Assembly (NCBI GenBank): GCA_900316455.1
Contig: ONCX01000016.1
Coordinates: 32,657 to 96,656 of the forward strand
Origin: an uncultured Eubacteriales bacterium
Lineage (GTDB): Bacteria; Bacillota; Clostridia; Oscillospirales; Acutalibacteraceae
DNA length: 64,000 bases
Direction: 5' to 3'
Notes under the pieces: generated by a model
What the model was told of the DNA's origin: nothing
The model's input: the letters and a program-made list of their open reading frames with translations, nothing else
Databases searched by the model: none
Shown here: positions 36,585-46,554 of the stretch, piece after piece
How the letters are laid out: every line of letters begins with the position of its first letter
Position numbering within the stretch: position 1 is the stretch's first letter
Made by a program: the position numbers and the translations under genes

Positions 36585-36962
36585 TTATTTAATCTCGACG
36601 GTTGCGCCGACTTCCTTGAGCTTGGCTTCGATAGCTTCTGCTTCGTCCTTGGATACAGCTTCCTTGAGAGGAGCGGGTGCGCCATCAACAAGAGCCTTTG
36701 CTTCCTTCAGACCAAGACCGGTCAGCTCGCGAACGACCTTGATAACCTTGATCTTCTCTGCGCCTGCGGCGGCGAGGATAACGTCAAACTCTGTCTTCTC
36801 TTCAGCGGCAGCGGCTGCGCCACCGGCTGCGGGAGCTGCAACAGCAACAGCTGCAGCGGCGGATACGCCGAATTCTTCCTCGATTGCCTTGACAAGCTCG
36901 GAAAGCTCAAGAACAGTCATTTTCTTAACTTCTTCGATAATGTTTGCAATTTTCTCAGACAT
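36585..36962 (-). CDS. rplL: 50S ribosomal protein L7/L12
   Basis: 125 residues. The dimerisation domain ([20 protein letters not shown]), Ala-rich hinge and C-terminal factor-binding domain ([20 protein letters not shown]) are all present. It forms the ribosomal stalk with L10, encoded 62 bp upstream. Confidence 0.97.
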   Translation of the reverse strand: MSEKIANIIEEVKKMTVLELSELVKAIEEEFGVSAAAAVAVAAPAAGGAAAAAEEKTEFDVILAAAGAEKIKVIKVVRELTGLGLKEAKALVDGAPAPLKEAVSKDEAEAIEAKLKEVGATVEIK

Positions 36963-37024
36963 GGTATTTTACCTCCAAATATAATATTTAAATTGATTGT
37001 TTGCAGAAAGTAATCTAAGGAAAA

Positions 37025-37567
37025 TTACTCTGCTGCGGGTGCTTCCTCAGCAGCGGGAGCCTCCGCGCCATCGCTCTGCTTGTCCACGATTGCTTTGATA
37101 GCAATGGCAAGACCCTGAATGGTCGCGTTGAGTCCGAATGCGAGCTGAGTGAGAAGAGTCTCCCTGGAAGGAGTCTTAGCAAGTGTTTTTACCTCGTCAA
37201 CGGTCATCTTTTTACCGTCAATGAAGCCAGCCTTGATTTCAAAGCCCTTTTTGTTGCCCTCAGCGTACTCGTTGAGGATCTTTGCGGCTGCGATATAATC
37301 GCTTTCGCAAGTGGCAATAGCTGTTGTTCCGTTAAGAACGGCGTCGTCAATTTCAACACCTGCATCTGCGGCGGCACGCTTGATAAGAGTGTTCTTAGCT
37401 ACAGTGTAGACAACTCCCGCCTCGCGAAGCTGCTTGCGGAGCTTGGTGTCATCGGCAACAGAAATTCCGCTGTAGTTCACGATAACGCCTGCGACAGAAT
37501 TCTTGAGTCTGTCGGAAAGATCGGCAACCATAGCCTGCTTCTGTTCCAATATTGCTTTACTTGGCAT
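37025..37567 (-). CDS. rplJ: 50S ribosomal protein L10
   Basis: 180 residues, opening MPSKAILEQKQAMVADLSDR, with VNYSGISVADDTKLRKQLRE and an Ala/Glu tail. It anchors L7/L12 dimers. The ATG 37567 follows GAGGTGAAACTATT; the long open frame upstream is leader RNA. An L10 leader controls the gene. Confidence 0.96.
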   Translation of the reverse strand: MPSKAILEQKQAMVADLSDRLKNSVAGVIVNYSGISVADDTKLRKQLREAGVVYTVAKNTLIKRAAADAGVEIDDAVLNGTTAIATCESDYIAAAKILNEYAEGNKKGFEIKAGFIDGKKMTVDEVKTLAKTPSRETLLTQLAFGLNATIQGLAIAIKAIVDKQSDGAEAPAAEEAPAAE

Positions 37568-37599
37568 AATAGTTTCACCTCTGAATTTCAGGATATTTC

Positions 37600-37785
37600 G
37601 CAGGAAACAAAAATGTCCGTCCCAGATATGCCACCAAGGACGGACAGACAAATTCATCATGAAAAAATGCGGAATCCACACTATTAATATCACCTGAAAA
37701 TGCTCTGTTTCCCTCGGCAGGCGTTTTCATCACGAAAAACGTTGGGCAAAAATGCAACCTGCTGTCTTTGGTATTTCATTCAGCA
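37600..37785 (-). promoter_or_regulatory. L10 leader of rplJ-rplL with attenuator
   Basis: On the minus strand AGACAGCAGGTTGC (around 37755-37768) is complementary to CGCCTGCCGAGGGAAACAG (37705-37725), the signature pairing of the Firmicutes L10 leader. It is followed by a terminator-like hairpin tgtccgtcc/ggacggaca (37614-37646) with TTTTTG. Confidence 0.85.
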
Positions 37786-37813
37786 TAAGCCGAATGTTGT
37801 ACACAGCTTTATT

Positions 37814-37842
37814 ATATTATCACAGCTTAGTAAATTTGTCAA
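37814..37842 (-). promoter_or_regulatory. rplJ-rplL promoter
   Basis: TTGACA (37837-37842), 17-bp spacer, TAATAT (37814-37819) on the minus strand. Confidence 0.8.
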
Positions 37843-37879
37843 GATGTTTTTTTGATTTTTTTAATGCGAAATAAAAAAT

Positions 37880-38854
37880 TTACCTTCTGATACTGACTTC
37901 GCCTGAATTCAGTACCTCCTCGCTGCCGTCCTCATATCGTACCAAAAGACCGCAGCTTGAATCTATGGAAAGAGCAAGCGCCTTTCGCGGTTCACCCCTG
38001 CCGAGAACGGTTATCCTCTCCCCTACCGTCACGGAACGACTTACATATTCCGTAAAAAATTCGTGTTCCGGAAGCATATTATAATATTCCATGAATTTTT
38101 TTATAATTCCGGCTGCTATACGGTTCTTGACGTCAGACCCTGGCGGATCATCGAACACGGCTCCGGCAATATCCCTGATCTCTTCCGGAAATCCACCTGC
38201 CGGCGGAGTAATGTTAACCCCTATTCCGCACACGGCATACTGCATTTCTCCGCTCTCCATGTTTAACGAAGCCTCGGTCAGTATTCCGCATATTTTTCTT
38301 CCGTCAATAAGCACATCGTTGACCCACTTGATACCGGCTTTTTTTCCCGAAATATCCTCAACTGTGCGCGCCACGGCAACTGCCGCAGCCGTGGTTATGA
38401 AAAGAGCTTCACCAGCGTTTATAACGGGACGGAGAAGTATACTCAAATAGAGTCCGGTTCCCAAAGGAGAATGAAAACGCCGGTTCATTCGTCCCCTGCC
38501 GGCAGTCTGTCCCTCAGCCGCAACAACCGTTCCTTCCGCCGCGCCGTCCGCAGCCATTTCTTTAAGAACGGTGTTTGTAGAAGTAACAGTCTTATATACT
38601 CTTATATCATATCGCCCTGCTTCATTTCCGAGATATTTCTCTATTCCGCTTTTGGAAATAACGTCACTGTCAATTCGCAGCGAATATCCTCTGCCGGTTG
38701 AGGCGTCAAATTCGTAGCCTTCCGCTTCAAGCTGTTTTACCGCTTTCCATACGGCGCTCCGGCTGACATTAAAACGTGCGGCAAGCTCTTCTCCCGAAAG
38801 ATATTTCCCGCGGTTTTGTTCAAATAATTCCAGTATATCTTCCCTGACGCTCAT
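37880..38854 (-). CDS. birA: Biotin operon repressor / biotin-protein ligase
   Basis: 324 residues. An N-terminal winged helix (LSGEELAARFNVSRSAVWKAVKQL) is followed by the ligase domain with GRGRMNRRFHSPLGTGLYLSI (biotin/ATP loop) and KWVNDVLIDGRKICGIL, then a C-terminal SH3-like domain. It attaches biotin to carboxylases and, with its DNA-binding domain, can repress biotin genes. The ClC channel gene ends 38 bp upstream on the same strand. Confidence 0.95.
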   Translation of the reverse strand: MSVREDILELFEQNRGKYLSGEELAARFNVSRSAVWKAVKQLEAEGYEFDASTGRGYSLRIDSDVISKSGIEKYLGNEAGRYDIRVYKTVTSTNTVLKEMAADGAAEGTVVAAEGQTAGRGRMNRRFHSPLGTGLYLSILLRPVINAGEALFITTAAAVAVARTVEDISGKKAGIKWVNDVLIDGRKICGILTEASLNMESGEMQYAVCGIGVNITPPAGGFPEEIRDIAGAVFDDPPGSDVKNRIAAGIIKKFMEYYNMLPEHEFFTEYVSRSVTVGERITVLGRGEPRKALALSIDSSCGLLVRYEDGSEEVLNSGEVSIRR

Positions 38855-38892
38855 ATTATTTCAGAAAACCTCCCGCACAAATGCACATTCTG

Positions 38893-40179
38893 TCAGTGTG
38901 CGCTTGTATTTATAAATTCGGCTCTGTCCTTTGAATACAGAATTTTCTGTCCTATATAAAGACCGTAGTAACCTGATAACATATAGCTCGTGGCAACTGC
39001 AACCGCAAAAAATATCAATCCCTGCGGTCCGAACATCTCTACAGAAAGTATTATGGAAGTAATCGGGCAGTTTGTGACTCCGCAGAATACGGCAATCATT
39101 CCCACAGCTGCAGCGAATGTACCGCTTATTCCAAGCAGAGGGGCAACAAGACACCCGAATGTCGCTCCGACGACAAATGACGGTACAATTTCGCCGCCGC
39201 GGAATCCTGCTCCAAGAGTTATAGCCGTAAAAAGCAGCTTTAGCAGAAAAGCCTGAGGAATGGTTTGCCCTTCCAGAACAGCGCTGTTTATCAAAGCCAT
39301 TCCGGCTCCGTTATAATCGGGGCTTCCGATTATGTATGTCAGGTTTATAAGTATTGCAGAACAGATAAGTATTTTGACGTACTTATTCGGATAGGCGTTT
39401 TTGAGAAGCTTTCCAGTGCCGTGCATTGCTATGCAAAACACAATACTCAGCAATCCGCATAGCACAGCCAGCGCGGTAACCCTCACAACCGACGGAATCG
39501 TTATCGACGGTATATAATTCAGTTCAAAAAACGTCTTTTCCACCCCTAAACGCACTGCTATGCAGTAGCCTACAAGAGCAGATATTACGCTCGGTACAAG
39601 CGCCGAATAATACATAGCTCCGACGCTTATGACCTCCATCGAGAATATAGCCGCTGTTACCGGAGTGCCAAAAAGCGCGGAGAACGCGGCGCTCATGCCG
39701 CACATTATAATGAGCTTCTGATCCTTTTCGTCCAGACGCAGCAGCCTGCCTATCTGATATCCTATTCCTCCGCCCATCTGAATCGCCGCGCCTTCACGTC
39801 CGGCGGAGCCTCCGGCGAGATGCGTGAGTACGGTGGATAAAAAAATAAGCGGAGCGGTAAATAATGGCGGTTTTTCCTCACTGCGAACCGAAACGAGTAT
39901 CATATTTGTCCCCTTGTCGTTATCCATTCCGCAGTACTTATACAAAGCGACTATAACGACGCCGACAAAAGGCAGCAGCCATACCATTTTCAGATTGGAC
40001 ATTGCAAAGGTCTCAGCCGATATCTTTATCAGATAATGAAATAGAGTACCCACGCAGCCCACAACTGCTCCGATTATCACCGCGCATACGCACCATTTTA
40101 AAAACATCTTGAAATGGGTAACGCCGTGGCTGAATTCTTCCTTTGACTTTCGCTCGAATTTCCTTATGAAAAGAGGCAA
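38893..40179 (-). CDS. ClC-family chloride channel/antiporter
   Basis: 428 residues with 10 or more helices. The three anion-binding motifs are recognisable: GSAGREGAAIQMGGG (GREGP-like), GAGFRGGEIVPSFVVGATFG (GGIFxP-like) and a degenerate first motif. It moves chloride, or fluoride in some bacterial clades, across the membrane. No fluoride riboswitch was found upstream. The promoter is followed at once by an 11-bp inverted repeat. Confidence 0.92.
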   Translation of the reverse strand: MPLFIRKFERKSKEEFSHGVTHFKMFLKWCVCAVIIGAVVGCVGTLFHYLIKISAETFAMSNLKMVWLLPFVGVVIVALYKYCGMDNDKGTNMILVSVRSEEKPPLFTAPLIFLSTVLTHLAGGSAGREGAAIQMGGGIGYQIGRLLRLDEKDQKLIIMCGMSAAFSALFGTPVTAAIFSMEVISVGAMYYSALVPSVISALVGYCIAVRLGVEKTFFELNYIPSITIPSVVRVTALAVLCGLLSIVFCIAMHGTGKLLKNAYPNKYVKILICSAILINLTYIIGSPDYNGAGMALINSAVLEGQTIPQAFLLKLLFTAITLGAGFRGGEIVPSFVVGATFGCLVAPLLGISGTFAAAVGMIAVFCGVTNCPITSIILSVEMFGPQGLIFFAVAVATSYMLSGYYGLYIGQKILYSKDRAEFINTSAH

Positions 40180-40201
40180 TTATATCACCCTCAAATATAA
40201 T

Positions 40202-40239
40202 CGGCAGACTGTACAAATATTCAAGTACACAGTCTGCCG
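40202..40239 (-). repeat. Inverted repeat at the transcription start of the ClC gene
   Basis: cggcagactgt and acagtctgccg form an 11-bp stem around a 16-nt loop. It begins about where transcription should start (TATAAT at 40243-40248), so it is either an operator or a 5'-terminal RNA hairpin. No T-run follows, which argues against a terminator. Confidence 0.65.
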
Positions 40240-40242
40240 GAG

Positions 40243-40271
40243 ATTATATCATATTTTTAGCAAAAGGTCAA
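40243..40271 (-). promoter_or_regulatory. Promoter of the ClC channel gene
   Basis: TTGACC (40266-40271), 17-bp spacer, TATAAT (40243-40248) on the minus strand. Confidence 0.75.
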
Positions 40272-40349
40272 TTACCTTTTTTACTGGTTTACGCCATATC
40301 ATTCTTCTCAGGATTATAATGATGGTATATTTATTTATAAGACAATCAA

Positions 40350-41393
40350 TCATGAAAGATTAGGAATTATTTGATCCACAAAAGAATAGATTTTTTTATT
40401 GTATTTTGATTTTAACAGTTTAGACATTAAATACGCAAAAAGCCATACAGTTAAATACGCAAAAACAAATGCAAATAAAAAAGTAAGCCTTGAGTTTGGA
40501 TCATATTTAATTCTGCTAAAAATCAGATTATTAGTCAAACAATAGAACATAGGATGAAGCAAAAAAATTTCAAACGATATAAAACCCGTTTTGTGCAATA
40601 ACGATGGAAAACTTAGTATTTTCTGAATTAACGGAGAGTATAAACATACAAGTAAGATAATAGAAGCAGAAACTCCGTCAAGGAGATAAGTTGTATCGTT
40701 CTCAGGAAAGCGAATTATTAGATATGCAACTACAAGAAGACATATTTTTAATGCGGAAAAAAGCAATTTGTTTTTACTCATCTGTTTGATGAAATTCTTA
40801 AAAAAAGACAATTGTGAAACATGATAAATTATCGCACCAAAAAGGCAAATACTTATCCATAATCTTTGATAGAATAGAAACAAAACAGAAAGAAAAAGCA
40901 TAAATAATATTCGATGTTTTTTTTCATTTAGCAAGTAAATAATTACACTTGCACTGAAGAAAAATGAAATACACCAAGCTTGCGCACAAAGCATATTAGA
41001 TTCGAAAAGAAAGCTTATAGACGGGATCAAAAAAACATCTCTCTTACTTACACTATTCTGAAAATAATAAATTACATATTGAAGAGAAGAAACTAACAGC
41101 AGCGGAATACAGAATTGTAAATATCTGTGAACTATACGGTCAACTATGTTTTTATTTTTGCTTTGTGCTGCTAAATAACCCAAAAAAACGCAAAAAAATG
41201 ATACGGCGTATTTTCCGCTTATACCATATAGAATTTTTGAGCCAATTGTACCCCAACTAAAATTTATTCCCCAGTTTAAAAACGAAGATTGAATAAAATG
41301 AGTCAGAAAAATCCATGAGACGGCAATTGCTTTCAAACTATCAATCCAAAGCATTCTATTTTTTGAAGTTTTTTGGCAAATATCAGCGCTCAT
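40350..41393 (-). CDS. Acyltransferase-3 family membrane protein
   Basis: About 347 residues with about ten helices. The family's start motif RMLWIDSLKAIAVSWIFLTHF includes the catalytic-type His. Relatives O-acylate polysaccharides or lipids at the membrane. The gene is visibly more AT-rich than its neighbours and uses many AAA/ATA codons, which suggests recent acquisition. It starts 36 bp after icd at the ATG preceded by AAGGAAGTG, so it may be read from the gltA-icd transcript although unrelated in function. Confidence 0.85.
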   Translation of the reverse strand: MSADICQKTSKNRMLWIDSLKAIAVSWIFLTHFIQSSFLNWGINFSWGTIGSKILYGISGKYAVSFFCVFLGYLAAQSKNKNIVDRIVHRYLQFCIPLLLVSSLQYVIYYFQNSVSKRDVFLIPSISFLFESNMLCAQAWCISFFFSASVIIYLLNEKKHRILFMLFLSVLFLFYQRLWISICLFGAIIYHVSQLSFFKNFIKQMSKNKLLFSALKICLLVVAYLIIRFPENDTTYLLDGVSASIILLVCLYSPLIQKILSFPSLLHKTGFISFEIFLLHPMFYCLTNNLIFSRIKYDPNSRLTFLFAFVFAYLTVWLFAYLMSKLLKSKYNKKIYSFVDQIIPNLS

Positions 41394-41429
41394 TATTTTC
41401 ACTTCCTTTTTGACAGAAGTATTCAAAGT

Positions 41430-42644
41430 CTAATTATACATAGCCGAAAGTCGCTTTTCAACTTCTCTCAGGAATGTCTCGGTATTCACCTTTTTCTTGT
41501 TTTCAAGCGTTGAAAGGAGGTAAAGATCTCCAGTCATAACCCCGTCCTCTATGGTTTGAATTGTTGCCTGTTCAAGATTATCGGCGTATTTGCAGAGATC
41601 AGGAGTTCCGTCAAGCTCGCCGCGCTTTCTCAACGCGCCGCTCCACGCAAAGAGAGTGGCTACGGAATTGGTGGAGGTTTCCTCGCCCTTTAAATGCTTG
41701 TAGTAATGGCGCTGCACAGTGCCGTGAGCCGCTTCGTATTCATACACGCCATCTGGAGAAACCAGCACGCTTGTCATCATGGCAAGCGAACCGAACGCTG
41801 TTGCGATCATGTCGCTCATAACGTCGCCGTCGTAATTCTTGCATGCCCAGATATAGCCGCCCTCGCTTCGGATAACTCTTGCGACAGCGTCATCTATAAG
41901 CGTGTAGAAATATTCAATGCCGACTTCTGCAAATCTTTCTTTGTATTCGGTATCAAAAATTTCCTGAAAGATGTCCTTGAAGCGGTGGTCGTACTTCTTG
42001 CTTATGGTGTCCTTGGTGGCAAACCAGATATCCTGCTTCTGATCCAGCGCGTAATTAAAGCAGGCTCTCGCAAAGGAGCTTATTGAACTGTCAATATTGT
42101 GTATTCCCTGAATTATACCGTCGGAATCCTTAAAATTATGAATCATGCTGCGCTGCTCGCTTCCGTCGGGATTTGTAACGCAAAGCTCCGCCTTTGAGCC
42201 TTTGGAAACAACCATCTCGGTGTTCTTGTAAACGTCGCCGTATGCGTGACGCGCTATGCAGATAGGCTTTTTCCATGTCGGAATGTAGGGAGTAATGCCC
42301 TTTACAAGTATCGGAGCGCGGAATACTGTGCCGTCCAGAATCGCTCGGATAGTTCCGTTGGGCGATTTCCACATCTCTTTAAGATTGTATTCCGTCATTC
42401 TCGCGGCATTCGGTGTGATTGTCGCGCACTTCACGGCAACGCCGTATTTCTTTGTGGCTTCTGCGCTGTCGAATGTCACCTTGTCGTTCGTTTCGTTGCG
42501 GTTGACAAGACCAAGGTCATAATACTCGGTTTTAAGCTCTACATACGGTTCGATAAGAATGTCCTTTATCATCTTCCATATGATGCGGGTCATTTCATCG
42601 CCGTCCATCTCCACAAGCGGAGTTTTCATCTGAATTTTATCCAT
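41430..42644 (-). CDS. icd: NADP-dependent isocitrate dehydrogenase
   Basis: About 404 residues of the dimeric, eukaryote-like subfamily: [54 protein letters not shown] and [20 protein letters not shown]. It turns isocitrate into 2-oxoglutarate, giving NADPH. It is 32 bp after gltA; together they form the branch toward glutamate. No aconitase gene is in the window. The start is the ATG at 42644, spaced from AAAGGA; an in-frame ATG at 42653 overlaps that site. Confidence 0.96.
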   Translation of the reverse strand: MDKIQMKTPLVEMDGDEMTRIIWKMIKDILIEPYVELKTEYYDLGLVNRNETNDKVTFDSAEATKKYGVAVKCATITPNAARMTEYNLKEMWKSPNGTIRAILDGTVFRAPILVKGITPYIPTWKKPICIARHAYGDVYKNTEMVVSKGSKAELCVTNPDGSEQRSMIHNFKDSDGIIQGIHNIDSSISSFARACFNYALDQKQDIWFATKDTISKKYDHRFKDIFQEIFDTEYKERFAEVGIEYFYTLIDDAVARVIRSEGGYIWACKNYDGDVMSDMIATAFGSLAMMTSVLVSPDGVYEYEAAHGTVQRHYYKHLKGEETSTNSVATLFAWSGALRKRGELDGTPDLCKYADNLEQATIQTIEDGVMTGDLYLLSTLENKKKVNTETFLREVEKRLSAMYN

Positions 42645-42676
42645 CGAAATCATTCCTTTGCGTTTTATAGAAATAT

Positions 42677-44056
42677 TTAGCCTTCTCTTACTTCCAGTTC
42701 CTTATACGGTCTGTGGTGACCAACGTACTTATAAGCGGGACGTATTATCTTGCCCTTGTTAATAACCTCTTCAAGACGGTGGGCGCTCCAGCCGGATATT
42801 CTGGATATTGCAAAAATCGGGGTAAAGAGCGATTCCGGTATACCAAGAATATCATACACAAGTCCGCTGTAGAAATCAACATTTGCGCAAATCGGCTTAA
42901 AGAGATGTCTGCGGCTCGCTATAGTCGCCTTGGCGATACGCTCAACGCGGTCGTAGAATTCATACTCGCGTTCACGTCCTTTGGCGGCTGCCAGCTTTTC
43001 GGCATATTCCTTGAGTATAACCTCACGCGGGTCGGAATAAGTGTAGACCGCGTGTCCAATGCCATAAATCAGTCCGTTCCTGTCAAACGCCTGCTTATCG
43101 AGAATCTTAATGAGATAATCGCGTATCTCCTCTTCGTCCTCCCAGTTTTTGACGTTTGCCATGATCTCCTCCATCATGTGCTTTACCTTGAGATTGGCGC
43201 CGCCGTGGCGGAATCCCTTGAGAGAAGCTATGGAAGCCGACAGCGCGGAATAAGTATCTGTGCCGGAGGAGGTCACCACATGCGCGGTAAACGTGGAATT
43301 GTTTCCGCCGCCGTGTTCCGCGTGAAGCACAAGCGCCACATCGAGTACCTTTGCCTCAAGCTCGGTGAACTGTCCGTCGGGACGCAGCATATAGAGCAGG
43401 TTTTCCGCCGTGGAATATTCGGGCTTGGGATTTTTTATGACAAGATTCTTGTCCAAAACAATATGCTGATAGGCATGGTAAAGATACGTCGCCATAGCGG
43501 GCATCTTGGCAATTATCTGCAATGACTGCCGCAGGATATTCGCAGGAGAAATGTCCTCGGGACTGTCGTCATACGAATAAAGGGTCAGAAGTCCCCTCTG
43601 AAGTCCGTTCATAATATTCTCGCTTGGCTTATTTAAAATGACGTCGCGGGTAAATTCATTGGAAAGCGGACAGAAATCAGACATAAGCTCCTTGAACTGC
43701 TCAAAATGCTCGCTGCTCGGCAGGTCACCGAAAAGCAGAAGATATGTAGTTTCCTCAAACGCGTACCGCTTGTCCTTCATGCCGTCGATAAGATCATAAA
43801 CGTTATAGCCCTGATAATAGAGAGAACCTTCATCAGGCATCTTCCTGCCGTCAACCGTCTTTGTTGCGACGACGTCGGATATCTCGGTAAGACCTGTCAG
43901 AACGCCCTTGCCGTTGGAATCGCGCAGACCGCGCATTACTCCGAATTCCTCATACAGATTTACGTCGATCATGCCGGACAGCATGGCGTTATTGTAAAAT
44001 TCGTCAAACAGATCCGTTTTGCTTTTCTCAAATTGCACAACCTCATATTTGCCCAT
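42677..44056 (-). CDS. gltA: Citrate synthase
   Basis: About 459 residues. Catalytic-site motifs are [37 protein letters not shown], and [16 protein letters not shown]. It joins acetyl-CoA and oxaloacetate. It is longer than the classical short type II enzymes and has an N-terminal extension seen in clostridial forms. The start is ATG 44056 after CAGGGAGATGATATT. It leads gltA-icd. Confidence 0.96.
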   Translation of the reverse strand: MGKYEVVQFEKSKTDLFDEFYNNAMLSGMIDVNLYEEFGVMRGLRDSNGKGVLTGLTEISDVVATKTVDGRKMPDEGSLYYQGYNVYDLIDGMKDKRYAFEETTYLLLFGDLPSSEHFEQFKELMSDFCPLSNEFTRDVILNKPSENIMNGLQRGLLTLYSYDDSPEDISPANILRQSLQIIAKMPAMATYLYHAYQHIVLDKNLVIKNPKPEYSTAENLLYMLRPDGQFTELEAKVLDVALVLHAEHGGGNNSTFTAHVVTSSGTDTYSALSASIASLKGFRHGGANLKVKHMMEEIMANVKNWEDEEEIRDYLIKILDKQAFDRNGLIYGIGHAVYTYSDPREVILKEYAEKLAAAKGREREYEFYDRVERIAKATIASRRHLFKPICANVDFYSGLVYDILGIPESLFTPIFAISRISGWSAHRLEEVINKGKIIRPAYKYVGHHRPYKELEVREG

Positions 44057-44111
44057 AATATCATCTCCCTGTTTGTTGAGTGAAAGACGGAGCATATTCT
44101 AAGGATCTAAT

Positions 44112-44167
44112 GAAAAAGGAGCAAAGACGGGGCATTCTCGTTAAGTAAATGTCCGCACCTTTGCTCC
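44112..44167 (-). terminator. Terminator or attenuator between ylmC and gltA
   Basis: ggagcaaag and ctttgctcc form a 9-bp stem with a 32-nt loop, followed by CCTTTTTC on the minus strand. It ends 56 bp before the gltA start, so it either ends the ylmC transcript or attenuates gltA. Confidence 0.65.
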
Positions 44168-44282
44168 GATACTCCGTTTTAATTAATTTAACATAAATAA
44201 TAAATGAAAAATTCCGATTTGTCAAGCAGGAATAGATTGGATAAAATTAAAAGATTTTGTTTATATTGCTCAATCAGCGTCA

Positions 44283-44579
44283 CTAAAGACTGCAAATAAT
44301 GTTTTCAAGCAGCTTTCTCCGACAGCCCCCGCATTGTCTGCGGGAACTGCAATTGACTAAAATACTGTCCTCGCCGATAACTTCTATGTCGCTCCATTCT
44401 ATAATGCAGTCGTCTTCCCTGCCGAGCAGACCGAAGAGACGTGCCCTGCCGTAGATGACAATGGCTACAAGACGCGCGTCGCAGGTATCCACCTCCACAT
44501 CGCTGACATATCCGAGACGTGCGCCGTCCTTAATGTTGATTACTTCTTTGTTCCTGAGATCTACAATACGACAATTCAC
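44283..44579 (-). CDS. YlmC/YmxH-family PRC-barrel protein
   Basis: 98 residues opening MNCRIVDLRNKEVINIKDGA, then LGYVSDVEVDTCDARLVAIV, with a Cys-rich end (CSSRRQCGGCRRK). This small family is found in spore-forming Firmicutes, and its members are linked to sporulation by genomic context. The start is GTG 44579 behind GGAGGG. Confidence 0.85.
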   Translation of the reverse strand: MNCRIVDLRNKEVINIKDGARLGYVSDVEVDTCDARLVAIVIYGRARLFGLLGREDDCIIEWSDIEVIGEDSILVNCSSRRQCGGCRRKLLENIICSL

Positions 44580-44696
44580 AACATGATCCCTCCAAAGCGT
44601 GCATATGGATTTGCTATCATTATATTATTGCTTTTGAAAAAAATGAATGGTATAAATATTGTTATTCATATTTTAATATATTTTTAATATTTAATA

Positions 44697-44726
44697 TTGA
44701 AATTTTATCTCACTGTACTTTATAAT
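44697..44726 (+). promoter_or_regulatory. Promoter of the pepV-like gene
   Basis: TTGAAA (44697-44702), 18-bp spacer, TATAAT (44721-44726). Confidence 0.65.
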
Positions 44727-44760
44727 AGTATTATATAATTTGTTAAACGGAGATGATTTT

Positions 44761-46140
44761 TTGTTTAAACCCGTAATGGCAAAATACAAAAATGAAATAC
44801 TGGTCGAATTAAAGAATTTAGTCGCTATAGAATCTGCCGCTGTTCCGGACTGTGATAAAGAAGGATATCCTTTTGGCGAAAAATCAGCCCGGGCGCTCCA
44901 ATTTATGACTGATTTGGCTGACAGACTCGGATTTTCCTCCGAGAACTGTGACAATTTCGCCGCGCATGCCCAACTTGGCAGCGGTGACGACAGTGATTAC
45001 GCCGCCGTTCTGTGTCATGTAGACGTGGTTCCTGTTGGTGACGGCTGGCACACAGACCCGTGGACGCTCACTGAAAAGGACGGATATATCTATGGCAGAG
45101 GCGTCGCCGACGACAAGGGCGCCGCAATGGTTTCTCTCTTTTGCATGAAGGCTATGAAAGACAACGGAGTTCCCATGAAGCGTCCGATCCGCTGCATATT
45201 CGGCGGAGGTGAAGAGATAGGTATGGACGATATGGAGCATTATTTTTCCAAGCACGCCCTGCCCTCATTTGCGTTCACTCCTGACGCGGACTATCCCGCA
45301 TGCAATTGCGAAAAGGGAATCCTGCACATAAGACTTACCGGAAATACCGACCCCGCCATTAATTCGATAAAAGGCGGCAGCGCTATAAACTGCGTTATCG
45401 ACCGCTGCGAAGCTGATATTATTCCGGACAATGAAGCCGCCGGAATGCTTGCCGAAAAAATCAAGGTCTCCGGCGCAAAATGCACATTTACCAACGACGG
45501 AAAAATAAACGTAACAGGCGTTTCCGCGCACGCAATGTGCCCCGAAAAGGGAATCAACGCAGCCTCGGAGCTTCTCCTCGCGCTTGACGGTTCAGGCGCG
45601 CTTTCAGAAGGAAGCGCCGAATACTTCTTTGCAAAAAAGCTCTGCGGCGACACTCGCGGAAAAAAAATCGGCGCTGCATGTTCCGATGAAATGTCCGGTG
45701 AAATGACCCTGAATATCGGAACTATTTCATCTGAAAACGGAGCTACGACCCTTGGAATTGACATTCGCTATCCGGCGACGTTAAGCAGCGACGGTATTAT
45801 TTCCAGAATAAATGAAGCTGCCCAATCCGCAGGTATCAAAGTTGAAATTATAGACGATAATCCGCCGCTTTATGTTCCGGCTGACGACCCGCTCATATTG
45901 GCACTCGGAGAATGCTACACCGAAGTAACAGGAAATCCAATGATTCCGATTGCAATGGGCGGCGGAACGTATGCCCGCACACTGCACGGCAAAGGCGTTG
46001 CGTTCGGTCCTGTTTTTCCTGACGCAAGACCGTCAAACCTCCACATGGCTGACGAAAATCTTTCGGTCAGCGAATTAATGCTTCACGCGGAGATATGCTA
46101 CAGGGCGATGTGCCGTATAGCTTCGCTTGAAAAAGAATAA
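44761..46140 (+). CDS. PepV-type M20 dipeptidase
   Basis: About 459 residues. Metal-binding motifs are CHVDVVPVGDGWHTDPW, GRGVADDKGAA and GGGEEIGMDDMEHYF with the catalytic Glu; the late GGGTYARTL supplies the last His-side region. PepV/Sapep enzymes split dipeptides in the cytoplasm. The start is TTG 44761, eight bases after GGAG; the in-frame TTG at 44740 precedes that site. The next gene begins four bases after its stop. Confidence 0.93.
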   Translation: MFKPVMAKYKNEILVELKNLVAIESAAVPDCDKEGYPFGEKSARALQFMTDLADRLGFSSENCDNFAAHAQLGSGDDSDYAAVLCHVDVVPVGDGWHTDPWTLTEKDGYIYGRGVADDKGAAMVSLFCMKAMKDNGVPMKRPIRCIFGGGEEIGMDDMEHYFSKHALPSFAFTPDADYPACNCEKGILHIRLTGNTDPAINSIKGGSAINCVIDRCEADIIPDNEAAGMLAEKIKVSGAKCTFTNDGKINVTGVSAHAMCPEKGINAASELLLALDGSGALSEGSAEYFFAKKLCGDTRGKKIGAACSDEMSGEMTLNIGTISSENGATTLGIDIRYPATLSSDGIISRINEAAQSAGIKVEIIDDNPPLYVPADDPLILALGECYTEVTGNPMIPIAMGGGTYARTLHGKGVAFGPVFPDARPSNLHMADENLSVSELMLHAEICYRAMCRIASLEKE

Positions 46141-46144
46141 CATA

Positions 46145-46537
46145 ATGAACAGGCTCAGATCAACTCTGCGGCAGTTCGGAATAAAACGCGGAGATATCGC
46201 ATTGCTTCTCGCTCTGCTGGCATTTTCGTTAATTTCAGGAATAATAATCGCCGTAACCATGCCCTCTCCCGAATACGTTGTGATTAAGTCTGACGGTGTG
46301 GAAACGGCGCGTTTGCCGCTTAATGAGGATTGTACCTACAGAATCGGCGATGGCAATACAATTGAAATTTCAGGAGGAAGCGTGCGAATGTCATTTGCCG
46401 ACTGTCCGGATAAGATATGCGTTAAGACAGGGGCAATATCGCGCAGCGGACAGTCAATTGTCTGCGCTCCGCACAGAATAGTTGTCACCATCACCGGAAA
46501 GCAAAGCAATAATTCTTACGATGTGATTACAAATTAA
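46145..46537 (+). CDS. NusG domain II-like secreted/membrane protein
   Basis: About 130 residues. One N-terminal membrane helix (ALLLALLAFSLISGIIIAVT), then a NusG_II-type beta domain with DCPDKICVKTGAISRSGQSIVCAPHRIVV; the two Cys residues are typical. In many Clostridia such proteins sit with FMN-binding redox proteins or prenyl-diphosphate synthase subunits, which are absent here. Start ATG 46145, four bases after the dipeptidase stop. Confidence 0.8.
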   Translation: MNRLRSTLRQFGIKRGDIALLLALLAFSLISGIIIAVTMPSPEYVVIKSDGVETARLPLNEDCTYRIGDGNTIEISGGSVRMSFADCPDKICVKTGAISRSGQSIVCAPHRIVVTITGKQSNNSYDVITN

Positions 46538-46554
46538 TAAAAAGGAAGATTAAA

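Noticed and set aside
37568-37693. N-terminal extension of L10
   Set aside because: The open frame runs through the L10 leader attenuator; the family start MPSKAI has its own ribosome binding site.
40180-40349. Fluoride riboswitch before the ClC gene
   Set aside because: No crcB-type motif is visible; the inverted repeat there is explained as an operator or 5' hairpin.
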